A stretch of DNA of 39,432 nucleotides from an uncultured Pseudomonadota bacterium (lineage in GTDB: Bacteria; Myxococcota_A; UBA796; UBA9615): contig CALAGR010000030.1 of the NCBI GenBank assembly GCA_937891735.1, forward strand, positions 1 through 39,432. The letters are read 5' to 3'. Within the stretch, counting starts at the first letter, position 1. Each line of letters begins with the position of its first letter. Positions 6,915 through 14,398 of the stretch are shown piece by piece. Below the pieces are notes generated by a model. That model saw nothing but the letters and a program-made list of their open reading frames with translations, did no database searches and was not told the DNA's origin. A program made the translations under genes and the position numbers.

Positions 6915-9286
6915 CGGGCCCCCAAACCGCGGCGCAGGGCCTGCAGTGCGTTGTCCAGCGCCACGATCGCGTGCTGGTTGTTGTCGATCCGGCAGTGGTT
7001 GTCGACGAGGCCCATGCGGATGGCTCCCCAGGTCTGTTCGGGTACGGGGAAGGTGAAGGTGTTGTCCGGGGTGTACTGCTGTTCGATCAAGTGGCGTGCT
7101 CCTCCGAGGAGGGACCGCTCCCAGAGTCCGGCCGGGTCCCCGTGCCGCCAGGCGATGCGGGCCACTCCCCCCATCGCCTCACCCCGCGACGCGGCCCGGG
7201 TGGTGCGCGCCAGCTCCAGATCCCGACGGTAGGCCCCGCGGTAGTCCGGCGCATGGGCGACCTGGGGCGGGTACTGCTCGTCGGCGTAGTCCGCCCCCAT
7301 CCAGTAGGCGCCCTCGCGCCACGCCCGCGTGTCCGGGTCGAGCGCGTCGAGCCGATCCAGCGCCTGCATGACCCAGTGATCCGGGATCTCCCAGGGACGA
7401 ACCGTGTAGTCGATCTGGGCGAACCCCACCCGGCGGGCGACGGCCAGCGCCTCCGGATCCCCGGTGGCTTCGTGGTACCGCACCAGCGCCAGGAGCAGCT
7501 CTCCGGGGAAGTACAGGGGTTGACGCTCCATCGGTGCGCCGGCCCGCGCGTCGGCCCAGGTGCCGTAGACCCAGCCGCGGTCGTCGACCATGGCGATCAG
7601 GGTGCGGGCGAGGCCCGACAGGATCGCCGCGTCCCCCGGCCGCCGCAGCGCCGCCGCCAGCTCCGGGTCCGCCACGGACTCCGGCGTGGGTCGTTCCAGG
7701 AAGCTGAGCAGGGTCAGGGCCTGCGCGCCCGAGCTCGTGGTGGAGCCTCCGCGTCCCTCGAGGAACGCCACGTAGCCGTCGGACTCCGCCACCCCAGGGG
7801 GCGCTCCGAGCTTGCCGTACACCCGATCCAGCGCCTTGACCCCCGCCGCGATGAACGCGTCGCGCCGCGGCCGCAGGCTGTCTTCCCGGGCGGCGAGCCC
7901 GGCCATGTGAAAGAGCCCGTACACCGAGCCGGCGTGCCGCACCTCGTTGTAGGAGTGGCCGTGATCGTCGCGGGTCGGCAGGTACTCGTAGTCGAACCGG
8001 CCGTCCTCCCCGACCGTGCGCAGCAACCACTCGCCGGCCGCGGAGATGGCGGACAGCAGGCGCTCCTCGTCGAGCTCGCCCTCAAAGAGCACGTTGCCCC
8101 GGAACAGCTCCACGGTGCGCCCCGGCGTCCTGATCGGGTCCGGCTCCGCGAACGAGTACGTGGCGAAGTTGAGGAGCTGCGCGCCCTCCGGCCAAGGATC
8201 GCCGTCCACGAACCCGCCCCGGCGCACCAGTTCATCGAGCACGCGGGCCCAGTTGTCGTGGCGGTAGCGGGTCTTCTTCTTGCGCGGGGAGTACCAGCCA
8301 TCGATCAGGGGATCCGCGGGCAGCACGGTGGCGCTGGTGTCCCCCACGGTCATCGTGAACCCGTCCACGCCGGCCTCGTCGTCGTACTGGGCGAAGGACC
8401 AGGGCAGCCGCCCGGTGATGAGCTGCAGGGGCGCCCGCACCAGCCGCCGGAACCAGACCGCGCCCAGGCGCTGTCCGGGGCCCTCCAGATCGATCTGGAT
8501 GCGCACCGTGTCCGCCTGAGCGGTCCATCCCCGCCCGGACTCCTGCCCGACGGCCTGCTTGGTGGCCGCCACCAGCTGATCGGCCAGCGCGCCCGGTGGG
8601 GCCTCCCCACGGATCCATCGATCCCGACTGGTCTGCCGGAACAGCGTCACCCACGTCCGCCGGGGCTGCACCTCCGACAGCGCCCCCTGCGGCAGCGGCT
8701 GTCCGGTCAGCGTGGCGCGCACGATCTCGATGGCCGCGGTGCGCTCGGAGTCGGTGAGGCTCGGTGCCGGGGCGTTGGCGCGCAGCACGTAGACGAAGTC
8801 GTCGTTCGTGTCTGGCCAGCCCGTGCGCTCCCCCATCCCCCGGTACCCCGCGACGGTCAGGACCAGGCAGCCGATGACCGTCAGCAGGGGCACGCGGGCG
8901 TAGTGGCGGTGCCAGCGGTGATGGAACCGTGCCGACGCCGCGTCCAGGATCAGGGCCGGCGCCGGCAGCAGGATCAGCGGCATGACCAGATCCCAGGAGC
9001 GCAAGAAGACCACCCCCACCGCGCCCAGAACGGTGGCCAGGAGCCCCGCGCCGTGTCGGTGCAGCGCGGGCCAGAGCCGGGCGTGCGAGGCCACGAACCC
9101 GTCGTCGGGGCGCGCGGCGCCGAACCAACGCTCCACGTGCAGTCGGCAGAAGGCAGCCCAGAGAACGCAGAGGAGCACGATGTCCCCGCGCCACCGCGCC
9201 GCGCCGAGCACCGGGAGCAGGAGCAGCAGGCCCAGGGCCATGGCGGGGTGCAGCAGGGCACGGGTGGGCGTGGGTCGCTCGGTCAT
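6911..9286 (-). CDS. Membrane-anchored alpha/alpha-toroid (six-hairpin-like) protein, function unknown
   Basis: A 791-residue protein. The first 150 residues contain about four hydrophobic segments (near 16-30, 35-48, 82-115 and 131-148). The rest looks soluble and extracytoplasmic. From about residue 395 there are repeated helical hairpins such as GEWLLRTVGEDGRFDY followed by YNEVRHAGSVYGLFHMAG, then YFPGELLLALVRYHEATGD. This is the look of alpha/alpha-toroid proteins related to glycoside hydrolase-like and epimerase-like folds. No catalytic pair can be named with confidence, so no enzyme activity is claimed. The gene overlaps the acyltransferase stop (ATGA at 9283-9286) and the cytochrome start (GTGA at 6911-6914), so it is the middle gene of a coupled operon. 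A role in modifying envelope lipid or glycan is inference. Confidence 0.7.
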   Translation of the reverse strand: MTERPTPTRALLHPAMALGLLLLLPVLGAARWRGDIVLLCVLWAAFCRLHVERWFGAARPDDGFVASHARLWPALHRHGAGLLATVLGAVGVVFLRSWDLVMPLILLPAPALILDAASARFHHRWHRHYARVPLLTVIGCLVLTVAGYRGMGERTGWPDTNDDFVYVLRANAPAPSLTDSERTAAIEIVRATLTGQPLPQGALSEVQPRRTWVTLFRQTSRDRWIRGEAPPGALADQLVAATKQAVGQESGRGWTAQADTVRIQIDLEGPGQRLGAVWFRRLVRAPLQLITGRLPWSFAQYDDEAGVDGFTMTVGDTSATVLPADPLIDGWYSPRKKKTRYRHDNWARVLDELVRRGGFVDGDPWPEGAQLLNFATYSFAEPDPIRTPGRTVELFRGNVLFEGELDEERLLSAISAAGEWLLRTVGEDGRFDYEYLPTRDDHGHSYNEVRHAGSVYGLFHMAGLAAREDSLRPRRDAFIAAGVKALDRVYGKLGAPPGVAESDGYVAFLEGRGGSTTSSGAQALTLLSFLERPTPESVADPELAAALRRPGDAAILSGLARTLIAMVDDRGWVYGTWADARAGAPMERQPLYFPGELLLALVRYHEATGDPEALAVARRVGFAQIDYTVRPWEIPDHWVMQALDRLDALDPDTRAWREGAYWMGADYADEQYPPQVAHAPDYRGAYRRDLELARTTRAASRGEAMGGVARIAWRHGDPAGLWERSLLGGARHLIEQQYTPDNTFTFPVPEQTWGAIRMGLVDNHCRIDNNQHAIVALDNALQALRRGLGAR

Positions 9287-10071
9287 GGGGCGTCCGGGGG
9301 CGTTGACCGGCCGTCCCGCAGGGCGAGGCCGTGGGTGATGAGGGTCTCCATGGACGCGACCACCCGGTCCCGGAACTCCAGCACCGCCGCTTCGTCGTCG
9401 GCCGCCTCCGCGGGAACTCCGGGATGGATCGGCTCACCGATGTAGTGGTCGAGCTTGACCCGACGGGGCAGGGGGCCCACACCCCAGGCGATGGGCAGGG
9501 GGATCGAGCGCACCCCGAGGAACCTGCGCCCGAGCTCGAACATGTCGAACGGGACCGTGTACATCTCGTCGATCCCGATGCACGCCGCGGGCACCACCGG
9601 GACCTGCTGCCGGATCGCCAGCCGGGCGAAGCCGGTGCGCTCCCGCCAGTAGATATCGTAGGCCCGGGCGGTGCTCTTGAAGGCCTCGGGGGCCCCTCCG
9701 GGCATCACCATCACGAGGTTTCCCTGGGCCAGGAGGGAGCCCGCGAGGTCGTGGCGGCCATCCACCGCGCCGAGGGCCATGAACAGCTCCCGCACCACCG
9801 GCATGCTGAACACGAGGTGGTCCGTCAGGGCCCGGGGCAGGCGGCCCGTCTCGCGGTACACCGCCGCCCCCAGCAGCGGCGCGTCCACCGGCACGGGGCC
9901 GTGGTTCAGGGTCAGCAGCGCGGCGCCCTTGCGGGGGATGTTCTCCAGCCCGTGCACCTCGTAGTGGTGCCACCTCCGGAGCAGGGCGAGCCAGGGCATC
10001 CATCGTTCGATGGCCCTGGGATCCTGCAGATCCAGGCGGTCCTGGTCGCCGCGTCGGTAGAGCTTGACCAT
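9283..10071 (-). CDS. Lysophospholipid/DGAT2-like acyltransferase family protein
   Basis: A 262-residue protein of the glycerolipid acyltransferase fold, probably at the inner face of the cytoplasmic membrane. The first catalytic block reads NHGPVPVDAPL. The His and Asp are separated by five residues, not the four of the classic HX4D motif of PlsC. The later VMPGGAPEAF matches the PGG..E block of DGAT2-like enzymes. It likely moves an acyl chain from acyl-CoA or acyl-ACP to a lipid or alcohol; the acceptor is unknown. It is the first gene of the coupled operon with the toroid and octaheme genes. ATG 10071 fits the family start; GTG 10140 would add 23 residues of low-complexity sequence. ATG 10071 lacks a ribosome site, but TATCCC ends ten bases before it. 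Confidence 0.8.
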   Translation of the reverse strand: MVKLYRRGDQDRLDLQDPRAIERWMPWLALLRRWHHYEVHGLENIPRKGAALLTLNHGPVPVDAPLLGAAVYRETGRLPRALTDHLVFSMPVVRELFMALGAVDGRHDLAGSLLAQGNLVMVMPGGAPEAFKSTARAYDIYWRERTGFARLAIRQQVPVVPAACIGIDEMYTVPFDMFELGRRFLGVRSIPLPIAWGVGPLPRRVKLDHYIGEPIHPGVPAEAADDEAAVLEFRDRVVASMETLITHGLALRDGRSTPPDAP

Positions 10072-10081
10072 CGGGCGGGCA

Positions 10082-10087
10082 GGGATA
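10082..10087 (-). promoter_or_regulatory. -10-like box TATCCC of the acyltransferase operon
   Basis: TATCCC ends ten bases before ATG 10071. A start of transcription about seven bases downstream would leave a leader of only about three bases. No ribosome site lies between. The surrounding TATCCCTGCCCG is nearly the same as upstream of the methyltransferase at 2767. Confidence 0.35.
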
Positions 10088-10147
10088 GCAGCACGCCCGC
10101 CCCGCGACAACTCGGCGCCGCCGGCAGCCGCCGGGTTCACCTCTCTC

Positions 10148-10153
10148 TAGACT
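10148..10153 (+). promoter_or_regulatory. -10-like box TAGACT, leaderless candidate
   Basis: TAGACT ends six bases before GTG 10160. It directly abuts the alternative GTG 10154, which would then lie upstream of the transcript. This favours 10160 as the start. Confidence 0.35.
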
Positions 10154-10159
10154 GTGGGG

Positions 10160-10579
10160 GTGACGACGAACGTGCGACGCCGACTGCCCATCGTCCACGA
10201 CCTGCTCGGGCGGATCTACACCGACGCGGAGTGGGAGGCGCTCTGCAACCGGTGTGGGGCCTGCTGCTACGAGTCGCGGTGGACGGACATGGGCTGGGAG
10301 GAGACCGGGATCCCCTGCGGGTTCCTGGACCTGGAGAGCAAGCTCTGCGGTGCCTACGGCACGCGGTTCGACGTGGAAGCCGACTGCATTCGCGTGGACT
10401 CGTCGGTGGTCCTGCAGGGGATCCTGCCGGTGGAGTGCTCCTACCTCGACGAGCTGAACCGGATCATCGAAGAGGACCACGGCGGGGCGGACCCCCGGGC
10501 GCCGACGCAACCCCGTGAGCAGCGCCGTGAGCGCCGCCGTGAGCGGGATCCGGATCGCAGACGAAAGCGGCGGCGCTGA
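10160..10579 (+). CDS. YcgN/YkgJ-like cysteine-cluster protein with Arg-rich tail
   Basis: A 139-residue protein. C29, C32, C35 and C36 (CNRCGACC) form the CxxCxxCC cluster of the YkgJ/YcgN (UPF0260) family, thought to chelate zinc or iron-sulfur. Further cysteines in IPCGFLD, KLCGAYGTRF, ADCIRVD and VECSYL follow the YcgN order, where a metal-binding role is predicted but the function is unknown. The last 25 residues are almost all Arg, Glu, Asp and Pro and are not part of the family core. They are encoded by three 12-bp repeats and similar sequence. GTG 10160 is preferred over GTG 10154 because of the position of the -10-like box. It is divergent from the acyltransferase and convergent with the small gene at 10589. 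Confidence 0.75.
   Translation: MTTNVRRRLPIVHDLLGRIYTDAEWEALCNRCGACCYESRWTDMGWEETGIPCGFLDLESKLCGAYGTRFDVEADCIRVDSSVVLQGILPVECSYLDELNRIIEEDHGGADPRAPTQPREQRRERRRERDPDRRRKRRR
10513..10548 (+). repeat. Three 12-bp direct repeats (CCGTGAGC core)
   Basis: Each unit starts CCGTGAGC and differs only in its last four bases. In the reading frame they give a repeating RE(Q/R)R pattern in the tail of the Cys-cluster protein. Confidence 0.6.
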
Positions 10580-10580
10580 G

Positions 10581-10603
10581 GACGCCGGCTATTCGTCGGC
10601 GTC
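10581..10603. terminator. Hairpin between convergent genes
   Basis: GACGCCG (10581-10587) pairs perfectly with CGGCGTC (10597-10603) around a 9-base loop. It follows the stop at 10577-10579 and contains the stop of the minus-strand gene (10589-10591). There is no T-run. Confidence 0.3.
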
Positions 10604-11002
10604 GGGCTTGCTCGCCTTGGCGACGGCCTTGCTCTTCTCGGACAGGCTGAACGTCGCGTTGACCTCCAGCTTGTGGGTCCGGGCGAACTCCGCGATCTCC
10701 TTGCCCAGCTCGAGCTTGTCCAGGTACGAGCGGACCTCCTTCGCCACCAGGGTCACCACCTCGTCCTTGCCCCGAGCGGTGGCGTGCACCGCGCCGGCGA
10801 TCACGTCTCGAGCGCGAAAGTCCTCGCCACGCTCCTTGAGCTTGCCGCCGGTGTTCACGACGGCCTCGGCCCCGGCCCGGATGAATCGGGCCGCCAGATC
10901 GCTGATGCCGTCTGAACGACGTCGCCGGCTCTCGTCCCAGTCCTCGGGCGGGGGGAGCTGGTGCGGGCCGGCATCGTCTGCGGGATCGTCGTGGGCGCTC
11001 AT
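10589..11002 (-). CDS. Small helical protein of unknown function, last in mla operon
   Basis: A 137-residue protein not recognised as a named family. The first 30 residues are acidic, Pro-rich and probably disordered. Residues 33-120 look helical and amphipathic (ISDLAARFIRAGAEAVVNTG, then VVTLVAKEVRSYLDKLELG). The last 15 are rich in Lys, Ala and Asp. There is no signal peptide or membrane segment. It lies nine bases after mlaD on the same strand, so it may belong to the transporter operon. It also has a TAGGAT box six bases before its ATG, in which the TAG is the stop codon of mlaD, so it could be expressed on its own as well. A phasin-like or lipid-associated role is only a guess. Confidence 0.65.
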   Translation of the reverse strand: MSAHDDPADDAGPHQLPPPEDWDESRRRRSDGISDLAARFIRAGAEAVVNTGGKLKERGEDFRARDVIAGAVHATARGKDEVVTLVAKEVRSYLDKLELGKEIAEFARTHKLEVNATFSLSEKSKAVAKASKPDADE

Positions 11003-11008
11003 GGCCCG

Positions 11009-11014
11009 ATCCTA
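11009..11014 (-). promoter_or_regulatory. -10-like box TAGGAT overlapping mlaD stop codon
   Basis: TAGGAT ends six bases before ATG 11002. Its first three bases are the TAG stop of mlaD. The same hexamer occurs upstream of the crotonase operon. No ribosome site is present before ATG 11002. Confidence 0.3.
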
Positions 11015-11956
11015 CTTCTTTCCCGGGGGCGGCGCCTTGAGGCGGACCAGCACCCCTTCTTCGCGCAGGATCCGCGTGACGGCCTCCTCGTCGAGGCCCT
11101 CGACGTTGTGCAGGATCTTGCGCAGCGAGCTCATGGCCTCGTCGCTCTGCTCCATGGCCGCGCGCAGATCGTCCACCCCCGGGCCGAGCTCCGCGAGCAG
11201 GGCCCGCACGTCGGCGAGCGCGGGGCCCACGTCCGTCATCGCGCCGCCGGCCTGGTCCACGACGCCGTCGGTCTTCGCCAGCAGCGCATCCACCCGCTCG
11301 ATGGTCGCGCCCAGCTGTCGGGCCGCGCGTCGAACGTCCGCGATGGCGCCGGGCACCTCGGTCTTCAGGGCGGGAGCGATGGAGGCGATCTCGTTGAGCC
11401 GCTCCAGCAGGGTCTTGGCCTGGCCCACGAGGGCCGGCGTATCGGCCTGCAGGGTGCCCAGGATCTCGCCGGCGGCGGTCACGAGCCGCGCCATGTCCCC
11501 CGGCTCGATCTCGGCCAGCAGCGGCCCCAGGGCCGTGACGAGCTGGTCGATGTCCACCGTGCCGATCGTCGCGATCACGTCGCCGTCGGCCAGCAGCGGC
11601 GCGTCTCGGGAGATGGGCGTCAGGGCGATGAACTTCTCGCCGAGCAGGGAGCGGGCGCGCACCTGGGCCCGCACGTCGCTGCGCAGCCCCGCGTCCGCAT
11701 CGAGCACCAGCGTGACCACGGCGGTGTCGAAGTCGATGTCCAGATCCTGCACGCCCCCCACCTTGACGCCGGCCACCTTGACCGCCGCGTCCTCCACCAG
11801 CCCCGCGGCGTCCTCGAACCGGGCCGTGACCCGGATCGTGTTCCCCAGCGACTTCAACGCGCCCACCTGGATCGACATCCACGTGAAGATGAGGGCCGAC
11901 AGCAGCACGAGGCCGCCGACGAGCAGTTCGTTGCGGTGAGAGGTCCTTCTGCTCAT
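11012..11956 (-). CDS. mlaD: MlaD/MCE-domain lipid-binding protein
   Basis: A 314-residue substrate-binding subunit of the Mla-type ABC transporter. An N-terminal membrane anchor is seen at residues 10-30 (ELLVGGLVLLSALIFTWMSI). The MCE domain follows at about 38-115, with FEDAAGLVEDAAVKVAGVKVG and the SLLGEKFIAL segment. Residues 130-300 are long helices with regular hydrophobic spacing, longer than the short C-terminus of E. coli MlaD and more like Mce proteins that form tubes. The protein sits in the periplasm, anchored to the inner membrane, and passes phospholipid to or from the permease. ATG 11956 overlaps the stop of mlaF (ATGA), so translation is coupled. Confidence 0.88.
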   Translation of the reverse strand: MSRRTSHRNELLVGGLVLLSALIFTWMSIQVGALKSLGNTIRVTARFEDAAGLVEDAAVKVAGVKVGGVQDLDIDFDTAVVTLVLDADAGLRSDVRAQVRARSLLGEKFIALTPISRDAPLLADGDVIATIGTVDIDQLVTALGPLLAEIEPGDMARLVTAAGEILGTLQADTPALVGQAKTLLERLNEIASIAPALKTEVPGAIADVRRAARQLGATIERVDALLAKTDGVVDQAGGAMTDVGPALADVRALLAELGPGVDDLRAAMEQSDEAMSSLRKILHNVEGLDEEAVTRILREEGVLVRLKAPPPGKK

Positions 11957-12807
11957 GGTCGGGTGTCCCGGAGCTGCGGCAGCTCCATGTTTCGGGCCAG
12001 GAAGCTCCTCAGCACGGGCTCGGAGCTGTGCAGGATCTCTTCGGGAGTGCCATTTGCGATGAGCTGGCCGTTGTAGAGCATCGCGATCCGGTCAGCAACG
12101 GCGAAGGTGCCGACGATGTCGTGGCTGATCACCACGAAGGTGATGCCCAGCTCCTCCTTCATGCGGCAGATGAGGTTGTCGATCTCGTCGCTGGTGAGGG
12201 GATCGAGGCCGGAGTTGGGCTCGTCGAACATCACGATCTCGGGCTCGTGGATGATCGCCCGGGCGAGGCTGACGCGTTTGCGCATGCCGCCGGACAGCGA
12301 GCTGGGCATCTGATCCTGGATCCCCGGCAGCCCCACCTGGAGCAGGGAGCGCTCCACGCGGTCGTCGATCTCGCCCGCGCCGAGCTTCGTGTGCCGCTGC
12401 AGCGGGAAGGCGATGTTGTCTCCGACGGTCATCGAATCGAACAGGGCGCCGTCCTGGAACATCATCCCGATGCGTCGGCGCACGCCCATCAGCTCCCGCT
12501 CCGGAGCGTCGGGCACGTTGGTGCCGGCGAACCACACGTCGCCCTCCTCGGGCCGCAGCAAGCCGACGATCAGCTTCATCGTCACCGACTTGCCGGTGCC
12601 CGAGGGGCCGATGACCACCGTGGTGCGGCCCCGCTCGAAGTCGAGATCGATGCCCCGCAGGATGTGGTGGTCTCCGAAGGACTTGTGCACGCCCCGGAAG
12701 CTGATGATCGGCTCGCCATCAGCGATCTGATCCAGGGGGCGCCGGGCGGAGGTCGCGGCTGGGTCCAGGGGCATCACGGTCTGGGAGACTACGGAAGGCT
12801 CAGCCAT
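11953..12807 (-). CDS. mlaF: MlaF-like ABC transporter ATPase
   Basis: A 284-residue ATPase of the Mla/Mkl subfamily. Walker A is GPSGTGKS, the Q-loop MMFQDGALFDS, the signature LSGGMRKRVSLARA, Walker B IVMFDEP and the switch His in VISHD. The usual DEPTSGLDP reads DEPNSGLDP here, a mild change. The first 30 residues form an extra Pro/Ala-rich tail before the conserved IISFRGVHKSFG. It powers lipid movement by the two MlaE permeases encoded just upstream. It overlaps mlaE2 by eight bases and mlaD by four. No mlaB (STAS) gene, which helps MlaF in E. coli, is present nearby. Confidence 0.92.
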   Translation of the reverse strand: MAEPSVVSQTVMPLDPAATSARRPLDQIADGEPIISFRGVHKSFGDHHILRGIDLDFERGRTTVVIGPSGTGKSVTMKLIVGLLRPEEGDVWFAGTNVPDAPERELMGVRRRIGMMFQDGALFDSMTVGDNIAFPLQRHTKLGAGEIDDRVERSLLQVGLPGIQDQMPSSLSGGMRKRVSLARAIIHEPEIVMFDEPNSGLDPLTSDEIDNLICRMKEELGITFVVISHDIVGTFAVADRIAMLYNGQLIANGTPEEILHSSEPVLRSFLARNMELPQLRDTRP

Positions 12808-13537
12808 ACAGCAGGCTCGTGAGGGCGAAGTTCAAGGTGATCACCACGATGCACATCGTCACGACGGCCCGGTTCGTCGCCTTGCCCACGCCCCGGGGTC
12901 CGCGCTCGCTGTGAAAGCCGAAGTAGCCGGACACGGTCGCGATGATCAAGCCGAAGAACAGGGACTTGAAGGCCGCGGCGAAGAAGTCGTAGGCGGTCAG
13001 GTACCCCACCAGGAAGCTCAGGAACTCGCCCCGGTCCACCCCGAGCTGCAGCACCGCCACCGCCAGGGCGGCCCCGATGGACACCGCGATGGTGATGATG
13101 GTCAGGGCCGGCAGGGTGATCATGATCGCCAGGATCCCGGGAGCGACGAGCTCGCTTCGCGGGTCGATGGCCATGACCTCCAGCGCGTCGATCTGCTCCT
13201 TGGTGCGCATCACCGCGAGCTGCGCCGTCATCTCGGTGCCCGCCTTGGCGGCGACCATGGTGGCGGCCAGCAGGGGACAGACCTCCCGGACCCCCGCGAG
13301 CGCCACGAACATGCCCACGAGGTTTCCGGCGCCCAGGGAGCTGAACGCCGCGTAGCCCTGGATCGCGAGGTTGCTGCCCACGAACAGGGCCATCGTGAAG
13401 AGCACCGGGAAGCTGCGGATCCCGAGCTTGTAGGACTCGTCCACCACGCGGTCCCAAGGCACGCCGTGCTGCAGGATCGACCGGAGGCAGTCCAGGAAGA
13501 AGTACGCGTACGCGCCGATGGATCGGATCCCCTGCAT
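12800..13537 (-). CDS. mlaE: MlaE-type ABC permease, second copy
   Basis: A 245-residue permease with the MlaE/DUF140 fold. Several membrane segments are visible (for example near 35-60, 75-100, 130-160, 190-215 and 225-243). The conserved cytoplasmic coupling helix reads QLAVMRTKEQIDALEVMAIDP, as in MlaE and mycobacterial YrbE. ATG 13537 shares one base with the stop of the upstream permease (TGATG). Two different permease genes side by side suggest a heterodimeric channel like YrbEA/YrbEB, not the MlaE homodimer of E. coli. The label mlaE is by family. Confidence 0.9.
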   Translation of the reverse strand: MQGIRSIGAYAYFFLDCLRSILQHGVPWDRVVDESYKLGIRSFPVLFTMALFVGSNLAIQGYAAFSSLGAGNLVGMFVALAGVREVCPLLAATMVAAKAGTEMTAQLAVMRTKEQIDALEVMAIDPRSELVAPGILAIMITLPALTIITIAVSIGAALAVAVLQLGVDRGEFLSFLVGYLTAYDFFAAAFKSLFFGLIIATVSGYFGFHSERGPRGVGKATNRAVVTMCIVVITLNFALTSLLYG

Positions 13538-14316
13538 CAGCCCCCCGGACCGCCGAACATCAGCGAGCTCAGGGCGTAGTTCAGCACCAGGATGAACATC
13601 ACCGAGTACACGACGGTGTCGTTGACGGCCCGCCCCACTCCCTCCGCTCCGCCGGAGGCGTTGTACCCCCGCCACGTGGCCAGCAGACCTACGAAGATCC
13701 CGAACACCAGGCCCTTGGCGGCGGAAGCGAACAGGTCGTACAGACCGATCAGCTGGGCCATGTGGTGCACGAAGACCCCGTGGTCCTGGTCGTACATGCC
13801 GACCGCCACGACGTAGCCCCCCAGCACCCCCATGGCGTTGGCCACGGTGGTCAGCAGCGGAACCACGAGGGCCATGGCCAGCACCCGCGGCACCACGTGC
13901 CAGCCGATCGGATCCACGGCCATCACCGCGGTGGCGTCCAGCTCGTCCTTGATGCGCATGGCGCCCAGCTCGGCGGCGAAGGAGGCGCCACCCTGCGCCG
14001 CCACGAGCACCGCGGCCAGCACCGGCGCGAGCTCACGGATGATCACCAGCGACAGGAGGCTGCTGAGCAGGCGGTGAGCGCTGAAGAGGTCGAAGATCGC
14101 CATGCCCTGCACGCCGATGACCGCGCCGAAGGGGAAGATCGTCGCGCAGACCGGGACGAAGCAGCGGCTCGCGAGGGTCCCCGCGTGGCTCATGACCTCG
14201 CGCCTGGACCAGCGCGGTGTGGGGATCGTCGCCGCCACGCGCCCGGAAAACAGGCCGAAACGGCCGAGGACGTCCAGGGGCTCCGAGACCAGCCCGAGCA
14301 GGGAGAAGGCGAGCAC
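13537..14316 (-). CDS. mlaE: MlaE-type ABC permease, first copy
   Basis: A 259-residue permease, first gene of the operon. The coupling helix is ELGAMRIKDELDATAVMAVDP, and the C-terminal part AVNDTVVYSVMFILVLNYALSS is typical of the family. The N-terminus (first 45 residues) is amphipathic and includes RWSRREVMSHAG, like the interfacial helix of MlaE. It differs clearly from the second permease gene in sequence, so the pair is not a recent duplication. GTG 14316 has no ribosome site, but TACCCT ends seven bases before it. It is divergent from the Rossmann gene at 14399. Confidence 0.9.
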   Translation of the reverse strand: MLAFSLLGLVSEPLDVLGRFGLFSGRVAATIPTPRWSRREVMSHAGTLASRCFVPVCATIFPFGAVIGVQGMAIFDLFSAHRLLSSLLSLVIIRELAPVLAAVLVAAQGGASFAAELGAMRIKDELDATAVMAVDPIGWHVVPRVLAMALVVPLLTTVANAMGVLGGYVVAVGMYDQDHGVFVHHMAQLIGLYDLFASAAKGLVFGIFVGLLATWRGYNASGGAEGVGRAVNDTVVYSVMFILVLNYALSSLMFGGPGG

Positions 14317-14323
14317 GACGCGC

Positions 14324-14329
14324 AGGGTA
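14324..14329 (-). promoter_or_regulatory. -10-like box TACCCT, leaderless candidate for mla operon
   Basis: TACCCT ends seven bases before GTG 14316, which would place the first transcribed base at the start codon. No ribosome site or clear -35 box is seen. Confidence 0.35.
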
Positions 14330-14398
14330 CGGCCTTGGGGGTTCGATCGACAGGCCTCGTGGGGCTACACTCCCCGCCTTTCCAGTCCCCGAGGAACG

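Noticed and set aside
6806-9445. Long plus-strand open frame opposite the toroid and cytochrome genes
   Set aside because: Its translation is Arg/Pro/Gly-rich with no motif, while the minus strand encodes heme motifs, membrane segments and overlapping starts.
10513-10548. CRISPR-like array
   Set aside because: Units are 12 bp, tandem without spacers, and in frame with a protein tail. No cas gene is near.
14343-14350. TCGATCGA palindrome between the mla operon and the Rossmann gene
   Set aside because: An 8-bp palindrome is too short to call an operator without further copies.
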